A DNA stretch of 64,000 nt from Sphagnum compactum (taxonomy: Eukaryota; Bryophyta; Sphagnopsida; Sphagnales): assembly GCA_965153455.1 (NCBI GenBank), contig OZ234496.1:9385863-9449862 (forward strand), in the 5' to 3' direction. Made by a program: the position numbers and the translations under genes. Shown in pieces: positions 47,824-59,652 of the stretch (position 1 is the stretch's first letter; the number at the start of each line of letters is the position of its first letter). The notes under the pieces are model-generated. The model had not been told where the DNA came from, did not search any database, and worked only from the letters and a program-made list of their open reading frames with translations.

Positions 47824-48660
47824 ACATGATTGCCCCCATCAAAAATATTCAAGAGGATTTTTCCTTTAGATTGTGCCACCTTTCTCCCCTCATTTGGTAC
47901 TTTTTCAAGCGTTTCACAGAAACCTAAATGTTAATGAATAATACTAAGATTTGAAAAACTTGAACGCATCAATGAATTGGAATTCAAACCTTAAATTTAG
48001 AATTGATCATGATGGAAACTTTGGTGGTGAGTCCAAAACACTAGAATTGTTATGAGAAGATACCACAAACTTGTACAATACTTTGTAAATAATTGCAAAC
48101 TTCAATTTGCAAAAGCAAATCGTTCTCCAAAGTGGCCAAGGTTTTTTGCTCCTCTTGGGCAATTGTTTTCAAAACATGCATATGGAAGTGCATCCCCATT
48201 ACTTTTTCTTCAATCTTTAGCTTTTCCTTTTCCAAATATTCAACTTTCTTTGTTGACTTGACCAATATCTCACTAAGAAAAGCATACACGTCTTGCACTT
48301 TTAACAATTTTGTGGTTGGAACACCATACGGGCAACGAGAAGTGCGCATTCGACCTTCCACCCTCCATGCCCCATCAACTACATTACCAACCTCTACTGC
48401 ATCTCTGCTTCGCTTTGAACAGTCCCTTGTGTTGGACCTGAACTTTCCAATTCCTTGCGCCTTGATTTTTTGTTGTTGTTGTAATTGTTACTGCCACCCA
48501 GTTAATGGGAATTCCTTTGGTTTCTGCAATGAAACCTTTCACAAACCATTTCATAAATTCATTGTTGGTCACAGTAGAGGACCCGTAAACGTTTTGTACA
48601 ATGCTAACAACTTCTCTTTGGTCTCTGACAGGAGCATAAGGTTTATACTCATGTAACTAG
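47824..48660 (-). pseudogene. N-terminal/middle part of the unknown coiled-coil protein
   Basis: The minus strand reads, from 48656 down, REVVSIVQNVYGS and NEFMKWFVKGFIAETKGIPI, then after stops MEGRMRTSRCPYGVPTTKLL, KVQDVYAFLSEILVKSTKKV, EYLEKEKLKIEEKVMG and TIAQEEQKTLATLENDLLLQ (48361-48050). The second half is a clear coiled coil. Open but shifted text continues to about 47830 (VPNEGRKVAQSKGKILLNIF). Stops and shifts are few, so decay is recent. It might be an orphan host gene or a transposon accessory protein; no catalytic motif was seen. Confidence 0.5.
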
Positions 48661-50870
48661 AACAAACGCCAAACACTTATTCCATATTTTCTTTGCTAAC
48701 ATGATGTGGTTTAAGCTCTAACTTTGGATTGAGTCCCTAGTTACATAGATGCATCTCTTGAGCAAAAAAATTTGCGGTTTGTAATCTGTAATCCATAGTG
48801 TAAACCAAATCGTCCTTCTTTCTTTTCTTAATTTTTTTGCTCCTCCATAGTTTTCTATTGCTCCATACTTCTAAGTTCTGAGTACCTTAAGCACACCAAA
48901 ACCCAAAAATGAAACAATAGCTCGTAGATGCAGAGTTTTGAAGTTGAACAAATATCTGCAAAGTTCACCTAATTACTCACATATCGTCATGCTCAAACGA
49001 AATGGGAGCTCTTGAAACTAGTTCAAACTTCAACCCTCCAAAGGAGTTTTTCTTCACATGTCTAAAATTTTGACATAAAAAATGTTTAAAAAAAAACTCT
49101 AATTTTGTTGCATGCATTGCAAACTCTCATAGTTCTTTGGGAAGGTGGGGACTCTTAGAACTTGAACCTAAGTCCTATTTCAGCCTTACACTGGATGAAG
49201 ACAATGAAACAAAATGGATGCGTGCATAGATGTGGATAGGACAATTTTGAAAAAAAGTCCCCACCCTTGACCAAATAGCATGCCACATCAACATGGAAAA
49301 GACTGTTTGCTTTGGATCAAGCAGTAGTCTAAGGGGATAGGTCTAGTTCTTAATATAGTGGTTGGACCCTACATTCATGTCATTAAATTCTTTCAAATCT
49401 TCAATTATTAGTGTAGTCACCTTGTGATGTGGGGTTTGAATGTTGTTATTATTATTAAAATTATGATGTATAAGTTGTTTTCCTTGAATAACAAATCATG
49501 TTTTGCTTCATCAACTTGATTAGATAATCCATTACTTATAAAGATTCATTCCAAGTGGGCAATTTTGGCACTTAATAAGACTATAGTCACCATAAAAACA
49601 ACTAGGAGTGTTGAAAACAATATCATTTTCAAACATTGCATTTGACATGTGGCCTTTTTCTATTGGTTTATAATCTTAAAATTTTCATTCTTCTTATAGT
49701 TTTTGAATCTAGATATTGATTTTGAAACCAAATATGACCCATAATCTAATAAACATTTGAAATTTTTACATCAAGCCCTAATTATAATAAAATGTATAAC
49801 TTGCTTTTAACCATGATCACAAACTATGGATTATTTTAGTTATTAAAGACATTTGAAAGCCATTTTAAACGTGCATTAAATATAAGAATGTAAAAAAAGA
49901 CTTTTGAATGATTCAATAGAGTTTGTGACCTTTCAGTATATTTGAGGTCACAATAAATATGAAAACATTTTATGAAGGTTTGAGTTTGAAAAACATGTTC
50001 ATATTTAAAGCATTGAAAAAACATTATTTGATATTATTACAAAATGTGGATGCAGTTCACTAGTTCCCATTTAGTGAACTAATGAATCCATTGGATCCCC
50101 ATTAGGTCCTGTTCAATGGACTAGTGAATCCATTGGATCCCCATTAGGTCCTATTTAGTAGGACTAGTGAATTCAATCAAAATCTAATGAAAACATTTGG
50201 TGAATAGGGACACATTTTGTTGTAGTGTGCGTATTTTGCATATGTAATTTAGGACTTTCAAAAGATAATAAAATAATTCCAAATTCATAATATTGTCATG
50301 ATTGAATGAACACAATGTCAAAAAATGTTTATTTATTTCATCTAAATATTATATATGATTACTTTCCAAACTAGATAGGTCATAATAAACTACATCTAAC
50401 AAGTCCTTTGGCTCCTTTTACCATGATCACATCCATAGAGAAAATGAACTATATATGTGGTGTTTGGTTGTCATTTCCATTATATGTATAACATAATTAA
50501 TAAAATGGAAGCTATAGCGAGTCATATTTTTTCAAGATTCATTAATATGAACATTGATGTCTAATTATGGTCATGACTCAATGTATAATATGTCAAATTA
50601 ACTAAGGAAAAAAATACCTATCTACACCATGAGATGTGGTGAATCCACACATTTCAAATGTATGATTATGTGGTTAGGAAAAAGAAAACCATTTTGATGG
50701 AAGTTGGCTCCATTAAAGGTGCACCAATTAGTTGGGAAAATTGCAAGTTTCAATTTGATTAGATACCAAAAAGTTGAAGAGGGTTTAACCATAATATTAA
50801 CATGAACCAAAAAACAAGTAACCACCTTTTAGTTTAGGGTGAAAATACATTAATAGGAATCATGGATTAT
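48661..50870. other. Unassigned AT-rich sequence with small duplications
   Basis: No gene recognised. Two tandem copies of a ~50-bp unit lie at about 50065-50160 (shared ATCCATTGGATCCCCATTAG). A right-end-like terminus of the GGGT-TIR family, GGCTCCTTTTACCATGATCA then CATCC, ends at 50434; no matching left end was found. Confidence 0.5.
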
Positions 50871-52318
50871 CATTAGAAGAAATTTGGAAATAAACAATTA
50901 CAATTTTAGTTGCAAAAGACAAACTTTTAGTCATAATGGACACATGTGACTACAAACCTTGTAGGTGCCTCAGACAAGTGGCAAAAAACTCCATGTGGCA
51001 CGTATAGTCACACTAGTAGTTACATATCACTTGTGATTGCAAGAATTTTTCATCCATTGACTAGTCGAACTATGTGACTACATAAAATATTGTGCAACAT
51101 TTTGAAAATCGAATAAATTTAAATGATTTAATATATTTTTAGTTGCATTTATTAATTACATTATTTATATTTATGTAAATAATGCAACATAATAATTCAT
51201 ATTAATGGTAATTTCATAAATTTTCATCCTATGAGTTTTTGACACATGTCATTACCTATGCTAAGCTGAAAACCTGATTTAAGTAGCTACGTAGGTCACT
51301 TAGTCTAGGTACATAGGCGGGCCTAGGTAAGCACCTAAATTAAATAGTTTAATTATGTAAGGTACATATGACCAACATACCATTTTTGACCACAACTATG
51401 TCATTTGTGAAGTTTGGTCCTTAGACCCCAAGGATGGATATCAATTCCTTTGCCATTCAACCACCCCACTTGATGTGGAAATATAATGAATTTGATTTCA
51501 AACATTGCACAAACATCAATTTCAATATTTCATATTTTATTGATATTTTTCCAAATGGAAAAAAATCATTTGATTCTTAAAATACTTTCAATGACATACA
51601 CAATTAAATATATTTTCTTCCAAAAAGTACACAATTTGAAATGTTTTTTTGAATTTTGTTAAATTGAATTACATTTCAATGATGATTCATTGAAAAAAAA
51701 TTTCAAACACATGATTTATAATATTTTACAACTAATATTCGATAATAAATAAATAATTTATTTATTTCCCACATACTAATCCTTCATTTCACTAAAAAAT
51801 ATTTATACAATGTGATTATAATATATCTATCACATTTACTAATGTTAGATAATTAATGAATTTGATGGAATTTTAAGTTTTATATTTTTACAAATATGAT
51901 ATGTAAATTTTATCTAAAATTATGGTAAAATTTTTATGATCAAATAAATGATATATTTCTTAGACATGCCAAACCTTTATTCAATTAAACAATACATCAT
52001 ACTTGATTATGATTATAATAAGTTGTAATTTTACTAATAATTTTTTTTTACATGTATAATATATAACTAAATTAATTTACTTTTCCATCCAAACATGTAA
52101 TAGTCACAAATTATAGTCACATTTGTGACTTCATTTGATTATATCAACACTGGAGTTGCATATGTGATTGCAATAGTCACATATATGATTACACACATCT
52201 ATGACTAGAATGACACCTAGGACTAACCTAACTGTAATTGTAAAAGTAGTTGATTTGGACACTAGTCACATTTATAGTCATAACCATATGGTTGGAATGG
52301 ATAAGATTTCTTCTAGTG
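50871..52318. mobile_element. Non-autonomous CACTA element, 1,448 bp, TAT target duplication
   Basis: The left end is CATTAGAAGAAATT and the right end, on the other strand, is CACTAGAAGAAATC: CACTA-type TIRs with one change in the second C. TAT flanks both sides (50868-50870 and 52319-52321), the 3-bp duplication expected for CACTA. Subterminal sequence carries many copies of TAGTCACA / TGTGACTA words, as CACTA elements do for transposase binding. There is no coding sequence. The interior matches 31107-32850. It would depend on a TNP2-type transposase such as those found broken at 34.7-38.4 kb, but a specific link is not shown. Confidence 0.9.
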
Positions 52319-53190
52319 TATGTTGACTTTCAACATATTCTACTTTGAAAAAAACTATATGAATTTCAAACATTGACATATAATTTGGTTTGAAACACAA
52401 TGCTTTTATGTTAGTGAATTTGCACTTAAATGTTTTTTGATTTATTTTCAAATGTTTCATTTATCATTGAATGGATAGTGGGTGCAATCACATTAATAAA
52501 ATCATAAGTGCAATAAGTGTTTGATTTTGCAAGTTTTTAATGTCTATACATAACAATGTTTCCAATATATTATGAAAACATGTGCAATAATTTGGATTCA
52601 ATCTAATGTTCATGTAGATTATTCAAAAACATTCATTTTTGAAAGACTTGAAATGTTTTCAAAATGACATTAATCATGTAATAATTATTCGCACATTTAA
52701 ATAATAGTATGATATATATGTCATGGAAAAAAAAATTGGATCAAAAAATCGATAATTATTTATAACATGTTATTTTCAACAAGGCTTTTTAGATTTAATA
52801 ACCATGTTGTGTGTATTAGTTCACAAAATGGTTTTAATTGCTAATTAAATTCTTTAAAATGACATTTAAAAATATATACTTGACCTTGAAATGTCCACTT
52901 TGTGTTGAAACGTACACATTTGTTTACTTATAAATAATCATTCTTTAAACATAAATAATTATATTCTCTTTGAAAGTTCATGGATGAACATATGTGGATT
53001 AATTAAGCTTTTTAAGTGGCACTATCATCTTCCTTTGACCTAGCCAAAACATGGAGGCCATGTTCAAATGTTATGATGCATTGTCTTTATAAAACACTTA
53101 TATTTGGGGTTGGGTCGTTCCTATCAATGTACTTAAACCTTTTACATGGTCTTCATGTGGGCAACTGATTTCATGCTAGAAGTATATGAT
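52319..53190. other. Unassigned sequence with a decayed GGGT-family piece
   Basis: About 52975-53060 is reverse-complementary to about 36480-36560 of the 887-bp TIR element (shared AAAACATGGAGGCCATGTT and GGC(A/C)(T/C)TATCATCT). A GGGTGCAATCAC word at 52489 could be an old terminus. The rest is unassigned. Confidence 0.5.
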
Positions 53191-54481
53191 GGGTGAAAAC
53201 ATGGTCAAAGGAGCTAGGGGCACCAAGGTAAAAGTCTTTTTCCAAGGATTGCGCATGACATGTGTGGTTTTTGTGTTTGTTTATAACTTAAAAATTTGTA
53301 TTTTAGGTAGCCACTTTAACACTGCATTTTAGATATAATTATATTTGGGTAAAAACATAGTCAAAGGAGTCACCCAAGTAAGTGGACACTCCTTAAAACT
53401 GCATTTTTGTATGTTTGAAAGATCACAAGTGATGCATAATAGTTTGGATTGTCATATTTTTTTGGGAATATATTTTTCATTAATTGCAAAGTTTACATGC
53501 TCAAAGCTTAACACAAATCAAAAATGTTTTTGTATGTTCAAAGCACTCAAACTTCAAGAGTGGACAATCCTTGTTTTTTCAAATGTCCTTTTTTTAACCA
53601 AATGTGCACCATTCCTTTTGAAAATTGGAGAGGATTTTAACATTGATGATTAGAAGGCCAAAAGGACTTGAATTGATGAATTTTTTTTTATAACCCATTT
53701 GAGCACATTTGACTCAAAAGTGTCTTTGACCTTGAAAATTATGGATTTTCAAAATGTGCCTTTCATAAAAGTTGTTCATATTTATATGATAGAGGTCATG
53801 AATGCATACTATACATGATATAAAATCAATTTGTAGTCAAACTATATTTATATCTAAAATGCAATGTTGAATGGGGTACTAGAAATACAAAATTTAAAGT
53901 TATAAACCAACACAAAAATGACACATGTCATGTGTAGTCCTTGGAAAAGGACTTTTACTTTGGTGCCCATAGCTCCTTTGACCATATTTTCATCCATTTT
54001 GACTACAAATTGATTTTATATCATGTATATTATGCATTCATGCCTTAAACATGAACAACTTTTGTTAAAAACATATTTTTTCAATCCATATTTTCAAGGT
54101 CAAAAGCACTTTTGAGCCAAATGTGCTCAAATCAGTTATAAAAATAATTTTTATCAATTCAAGTCCTTTTTCCCTTCTAATTATCAATGTTAAAATCATT
54201 TCCGATTTTTGAAAGGAATGATGCACCTTTGGTAGAAAAAAATGACATTTGAAAAAAATAAGGATTGTCCATTTCCAAAGTTGAATGCTTTGAACATGCA
54301 AAAACATTTTTAATTTGTATGAAATTGCGCATGTAAACTTTGCAATTAATGAAAAATATTCCCAAAAAATTTATGACAATCCAAATTATTATGTTTCACA
54401 CGTGATTTTTCAAACATACAAAAATGTAGTTTTAAAGAGTGTCCACTCACTTGTGTGGCTCCTTTGACTGTGTTTTTACTT
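53191..54481. mobile_element. Outer GGGT-TIR element, interrupted by its own relative
   Basis: The left end is GGGTGAAAACATGGTCAAAG (53191). The right end near 54481, read inward on the other strand, is AAGTAAAAACACAGTCAAAG, a decayed partner. Without the inserted 649-bp element and its 4-bp duplication, this copy is about 638 bp. Left flank TGAT and right flank TTAT could be a decayed 4-bp duplication. Its two halves (53191-53346 and 53996-54481) are, as a whole, the reverse complement of the inserted element. Confidence 0.82.
53347..53995. mobile_element. Inner GGGT-TIR element, 649 bp, ATTT target duplication
   Basis: The ends are GGGTAAAAACATAGTCAAAG and, on the other strand, GGATGAAAATATGGTCAAAG. 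ATTT is duplicated at 53343-53346 and 53996-53999. Comparing the inner copy's own sequence at the corresponding place (text around 53806-53830, reversed) shows what the outer copy looked like before insertion: the sequence joins properly if one ATTT is removed. The inner element points opposite to the outer one. The 102-codon open frame at 53345-53653 has no recognised protein features and is probably chance. Confidence 0.88.
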
Positions 54482-55438
54482 TTATGTATTTATATAATAC
54501 AATATAATGATACCATTTGTAGCAAATTTTGGATAAATGAAATGAACATAATTCATATATAATATATCCAAAATTTAAATATATGTATTATAACAAATGA
54601 ATTTCAACATTATTTAAACAATGTATAATTAATGTAAACAACCTTAATCTACCAATCAGATTACTTAAATGGGCATGTTTGGCTTCTTGTATTGTGTTCA
54701 CACCCAAATTATAATAATCATTTAGAATTAGTCTTCACATCAAACTTCCATCATCATTAAAATGTGTTGTTAATCTTCCAACATTTAACACTCATTGGGC
54801 ATAGATTTATGATGAACAATAATTTTAAAGATTGAAATGATCGTATTTTACAATGTATAGTCATATTAACAAGTTATGATTTCATAAATAAGTAAAAGCA
54901 TGGTTAGGTGATTTATCTTTGACATTGATATATGTCATCCAGATATCATTAAATATGTGATTGGTCCAAAAGTTGATGTGAAAATTTGAAATTTTCAATA
55001 TAAAATGTACTATGGATGATAAAAAGTAACAAAAATCATGATATTAAAAAAGATTTAATTTAAATTTCTTACATTAGGAAAGTTTCAATGCATTTTATTC
55101 TTAAATTTTTCATTTAATAATGATTTTTTTCAATTCTTATTTTGGATTACTATGAATTTTTTTTAAATCCATGTTTTTCATTCTTTTTATGCGACAAACT
55201 TAATGTCATCATTTCAAAAATCAATTATGGATTCGCTCTTTTTTTTAATTTGATTCATATTTATATGTAATTTGTTTTTACATATTTTCAAATACCTTTT
55301 TTTAATGAAAATTTCAAAATATTTTGTGTACCTAATTTATTTTATAAACATTTATTAAATTTACCACCAAATTAATAAATTTACCTTATTTTGAACTCCC
55401 ATCGTCATTGTATGTACAATATAAATGAGAGGGAGCTT
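54482..55438. other. Unassigned AT-rich sequence
   Basis: A further GGGT-family-like terminus (GTTTGGCTTCTTGTATTGTG then TTCACACCC) ends at 54705 with no partner found. Long T-rich runs lie at 55080-55340. No coding frame. Confidence 0.5.
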
Positions 55439-56880
55439 TGATGCGGGATGGGGGGAAAATTTGGTAGATTTAGGAAAGTTAGGTGACATAAACATCATTT
55501 AGACCTTCAAATATTGTGGACCTCAAGAAAAGTTCGAGAGTTCAAAAAAGCCACATAACTTTTAAAAGGGGATTTAGAAAGGGGCAAGACCTAAATCCAA
55601 GTTGGACTAAAAAATAAGTTGACCTTGGAAGTTGATAAAAACAAATTTATTTTGGGGTCAAGGAAGGAAAGGGAATAAACTTGGAAGATGTAGACAATGA
55701 GGAGGTTAGCTTCTTGAGGAAATGGAAGGGCGCAAATTGTAAGTTGTAAGGGAGGTTTTTGTACAAGTGTGTTTTTTTAGAAGGGAGGGGCACCCAAGGG
55801 CGTGTGACATGCCCTTTCGCTTAAAAAATGTCTTAAGAGAATGTGAATTTCATATTGGGATCACTTTAGTGGGGCACTAAGGTGATATGAGAATTAGGCC
55901 AAAAATGGCTCCGTGAGGTTCGACTCCTTTAGGAATCGAGATGTGTCCAAACCTTGGGGTTCAGATGAATTAAGGCAAAACTTGGGCTCGTCAACCAAAG
56001 AAAGAAATTGGGGGTTGTTTTTAGGACTATAGTGTGAGGCACTATCCCCTTAAAACCCTCAATGGATGATTAAACATTGTCCTAGGTCGCTTGAAGGGGC
56101 GAACCTACTAAAACATTTGGGAAGATTAGGAGTTGTCCTTAAAGTTTCAAGGCCCAATTCCTAAGAGAGGGTTGGTCCCAAGATGATTTGGCTCGTCTCG
56201 GTTAAAGTCCTTTAAACTAACTTTGGGAGTTTGTCTTGGAAGGCCCCCGAATCAGCTTGGGGCTGATTCAGCTTATGGCCATGTGTATTGACTTTAAGAA
56301 TCAGGCCTGGGTCAGCTCCAAGTTAGACTAAGATTTAGCTTCAAGAATAAGATCTAGTGAGTTTAAGTAGTGAGTCTAAGTTTTTCCTAAACGGTTGGGA
56401 CTTTGGGACTAACCAAGTGTGCCATGGGGTGCGCAAATAGCTTGGAGCTAAAGGGGTCGATGCAAAAGGAGTTTGGTGAATGCGAAAAGCACAAGGCAAC
56501 AAGCGGAAAAGGGCATGTCAACGCGAGCCCAAGGGTAACAACCTCAAGAGAACGCACAAGTATGAAAACCTCCCCTTATATAAACAACTCTCTTTTATTT
56601 TCTTGCTTCTTTCTCTTTTCATCGGAATTTTTTTTCCCATAGGAATGTGGGAACATATAAAATTGGGAGAGCTCCACTGGCCTAATGCCCAAGGGTTCCC
56701 CCTCTGGGGGAGAACCCTCAAAATACACAGAAATAAAAAAAGGAGTTGTTTCCGAACCAAAGAAAGCTGCAAATTGCCTTGGAAAGTGGTTTTTACAGGA
56801 AATGGAGATAGGGAGGTAAGTTAAGTGGGAGAGAACCCATTTTGAAAGCAAAAGACAAACTCCTGCATTGGGTTTTATCA
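55439..56880 (+). repeat. Candidate LTR (solo or 3'), about 1.44 kb
   Basis: A purine-rich tract, AAATGAGAGGGAGCTT, precedes TGATGCGGGATGGGG at 55439. The block could end at TTTTATCA (56880), giving TGAT...ATCA ends. Inside are a good TATA box (56577-56584) and an AATAAA (56732-56737) in LTR order (U3, TATA, R, polyA signal, U5). The block is GC-richer than the upstream DNA. No primer site follows and no pol sequence precedes, so if it is an LTR it is a solo or truncated one. Evidence is structural only. Confidence 0.35.
56577..56584 (+). promoter_or_regulatory. TATA box inside the candidate LTR
   Basis: CCCCTTATATAAACAAC is a textbook plant TATA context in a locally GC-richer region, followed after about 30 bases by a pyrimidine-rich start-like region. 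Confidence 0.45.
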
Positions 56881-57179
56881 TTAAAACTAAAGGAGGATGT
56901 AGGTTAAATTGTTAACCCAAGGATGTTGAACCGAGGACCAAGGTGGGTCGACAGTGGACAACAGGTAGACTGGGGGATGGTTAATTAACAAGGGTGGCTG
57001 TTGGGACCTCAAACCTAGCAAACCCATGCTTAAGACTAGGGCATAGCAAAGCAAGCTCCATTTAGTTACTAACACGTTGCAACATTTAGGGTGTAAAGAA
57101 AATACTGTATTCAATAGAGGAACTCTTGGGTACTACCTAGGTTACCAACTGGAGCAACTGGGTACTTGCTCCCAGGGTT
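56881..57179. other. Unassigned spacer
   Basis: No feature recognised between the candidate LTR and the GC-richer island. Confidence 0.4.
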
Positions 57180-59200
57180 TCACATCCAATGGTATAAGGT
57201 AGAGAGAGCAAAGGAAGCTCAGATAGACTCACATGCTTGGTCTTCGTAGCTGGAACTTTGTTAGATGGAGAGCTGCTACGGCTTTGGTCACGAAACGTTC
57301 CGAGCTGCAAAGCACAAGAGTTTCGTCGGCGTTCTTGAGATATATAGTTGACTGAGAGAAAGAAAGAAAGAAAGGATGTCATGTCGCGGAGTGCGCTTTC
57401 ATCATGGGTTCAATCTCGATCCGCGTTTGCTTGCTTGCAAAGCTGCTGTAGTGTCTAGACTACAGGACTCTGCAGATCATAAAGAGGTCGCTGCTTTCGA
57501 CATTTCTCTTTCGTCCTTCTCTCAGCCAACCATATGACTCTGTGCGCGACGTCCCGGCCTTTCGATCTGTGTGCAGCAGGCACTCAATCGTGCTTTCATC
57601 CCCAGGCCGCGACCATGGATCATCTGCAGATCTATAGGGCTTTCCCCTCTGGGTTGACTCGGCACTGGACTCACCGTGACCTGTAGGATGTCATGGGCGT
57701 CCTTTACAATCGCTTAGAAATAGCGGCCGCCGCTGATGGGTGTTGATTCTCAGCTTGCAGGTTTTCTGACGGGAGAACGTTCTGGAGTTTTCTGATGCGG
57801 TTGCCTCATCGACATCACTCACCGTCTTTTAAGCCTATCTGTATAATGCTCTAGTGCTGTTGCTCGCTAAAGATTGCCCACAGAGTTTTACGGTCTGTGC
57901 CAAGAACAACCTGACTGGACGTCTAACGTGTTCTGCGCAGGTAGCGCGGTTCACAGGATTTGCAGCGCTAACGTGATGTTCGGATTTTTGCTCCGCAACG
58001 TCGGTTCAGGAATCTTGATGGTCCGGTCTTATATATAGTCTACTTTTTTACTTGCAGCAAGCATCCTCACTGGCGCATCCTCGAGAAACAGAAATTTGCT
58101 GATAAGATCGGATGATCGATACCAGAGTTCCGGAAGTTTTCAAACGAGTTGCGGCAATCTATCTGGCGGTTTCAGTGTCAAGGTGATTATGGCAATCATG
58201 CTTTATAACCTCTCAAGTTCAAGGCCTTCTAACGAGTTGGACAGTGAAGATAAAGTTGTGGCTGTGGCTTCTGCATGTACTACTACTGACCTTGTGGAGT
58301 TTATGGATCATTTGGAAGAAATTCTCAGTACGGAATATTGTAACAGCTACTCGACAACCAGGGACGTAGAGCAACGGCTCCTGTGAGGTGGGCTCTGCCG
58401 ATGATGTTTTTCCGAAACTAGTATAACTTTTTTGTTCTGCTTGCTGTTACAGAAAAGACCTTCACATGGGTGTCTGTCCATATGCAGGCGCTGTGTCATC
58501 TTGACAAGGTTGCTTGCTTCATCATGCTGGTTTCACATGTGGTCCATCGGAATTAGCTCCTTCGAATCGGCGTAGTAGATCAGAAGAACCGGGCCGGGGC
58601 TTCGTTAAGCAGACTTGATCACACAGCTGCTGCTTCGGTGCTCTAGTACTAGAGTTCCGCATGCATGTTAACTGCACTAGAGCTCCAGCTCGTAGAGTCA
58701 TCTGGATTCCTTTAAACTGATCATATTCCTTCTTTTGTGAAAAAAAAATGGATAGAAACATAATTCTACACGGCAAACATTGGTACTAATCTCTAGAAAG
58801 TGTCTCGAGCGAGAGTGCATGTGAGAGCATGAAATCAGGCTTATGTTCAATCAGCTGTGCCATTCTCCTGCAATCTCGAATGTGATTTCATGGTTGAAAT
58901 GGCTTAAATTAGTCTATAATATAACACAGCGCTGTGTAATTAAATTCAGTACATCTTGTACATAACTTGTAGAGCTTGGGTGATTGATTGGTGGTGCAAT
59001 ATTTAAGTGAATTATATTGATTTATTATAATTGTTACGTTGTGAACAGGAGCTGCAGGCAATGGAGATGTAGCGTCTACGGAGCGGAATCGTCATCTCTA
59101 CCCGAAACAAGAACTTAGCCGCCGCGTAGAATGAATGCCTGCTTAAATACACGAGCTATTCCATGCCATGATTGAGCAAACTCAGGTTCAAACTGTAAGT
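57180..59200. other. GC- and CpG-richer island, gene-like, family not recognised
   Basis: Base composition changes sharply here: CpG dinucleotides are frequent, unlike the methylation-depleted transposon DNA around it. The island contains several short open frames: a 53-codon ATG frame (57376-57537), a ~52-codon open stretch ending near 58035, the better frame at 58058-58386, and a minus-strand 84-codon frame (58522-58776). Several CAG acceptor-like sites (57575, 57760, 58057) and possible donors are visible. No frame joins cleanly and no domain is recognised. It may be a promoter plus exons of a host gene, or a decayed one. Confidence 0.4.
58058..58386 (+). CDS. Candidate terminal exon, unknown protein
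   Basis: A T-rich tract followed by TTGCAG (acceptor ending at 58057) opens a frame that runs to a TGA at 58384-58386. The residues include SGSFQTSCGNLSGGFSVKVI and VVAVASACTTTDLVEFMDHL, then EEILSTEYCNSYSTTRDVEQ: balanced composition, amphipathic helix-like second half, no low complexity. The frame has codon variety and CpG unlike the surrounding AT-rich frames. No upstream exon could be joined with certainty, and no family is recognised. A transcript would be needed to confirm it. Confidence 0.3.
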
Positions 59201-59652
59201 GAATTACGAGTGGAATCTGTTTCTGTCATAAGTTCAGTCTGTGAACAACTCATTGAACAATTCCTATTTTAACTGTTGTTGCTGGTTTGAGGTTTAAACT
59301 TGCCATAAGGAGGCAGAGCCATTTACACGAATTAATGAGCCTCTATGTTGACGTTGCAAAAGAAAACTACGAGCTATGTATGGTAGGTAGGTTGGTTGGT
59401 TGCTCATGAGGTTAGGTTTTTGGGTGCTCAATTTGTTTGCAAATTGAGTTTCAGCTTGCAACTGGGCATGATACTTACAACTTAAATAATTTTGATGTCA
59501 GATTCTGTCACATTACAGACATCTTAAATGGCAGATCATCCAAGGTGACTTTACTTCTTGCTTTATCACCTCTCCTTGTTTATGTCTATAACATAATGGT
59601 CAGCTCTCCATTTCAAAAATTAACATTATGGTCAAAAATGGTCTCCTTAACC
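59201..59652. other. Unassigned sequence
   Basis: The phrase AACTTGCCATAAGGAGGCAG at about 59300 recurs in diverged form near 61338 (AACTTGCCATAAGGGGCAAA), suggesting a shared dispersed repeat of unknown type in direct orientation. Confidence 0.45.

Noticed and set aside
53345-53653. 102-codon frame within the inner TIR element
   Set aside because: It lies inside a short non-autonomous element, the related outer copy does not keep a similar frame, and it lacks any transposase motif.
55915-55930. GGTTCGACTCC, a good match to a pol III B box
   Set aside because: No A box at proper spacing and no tRNA cloverleaf or SINE-like A-tail nearby.
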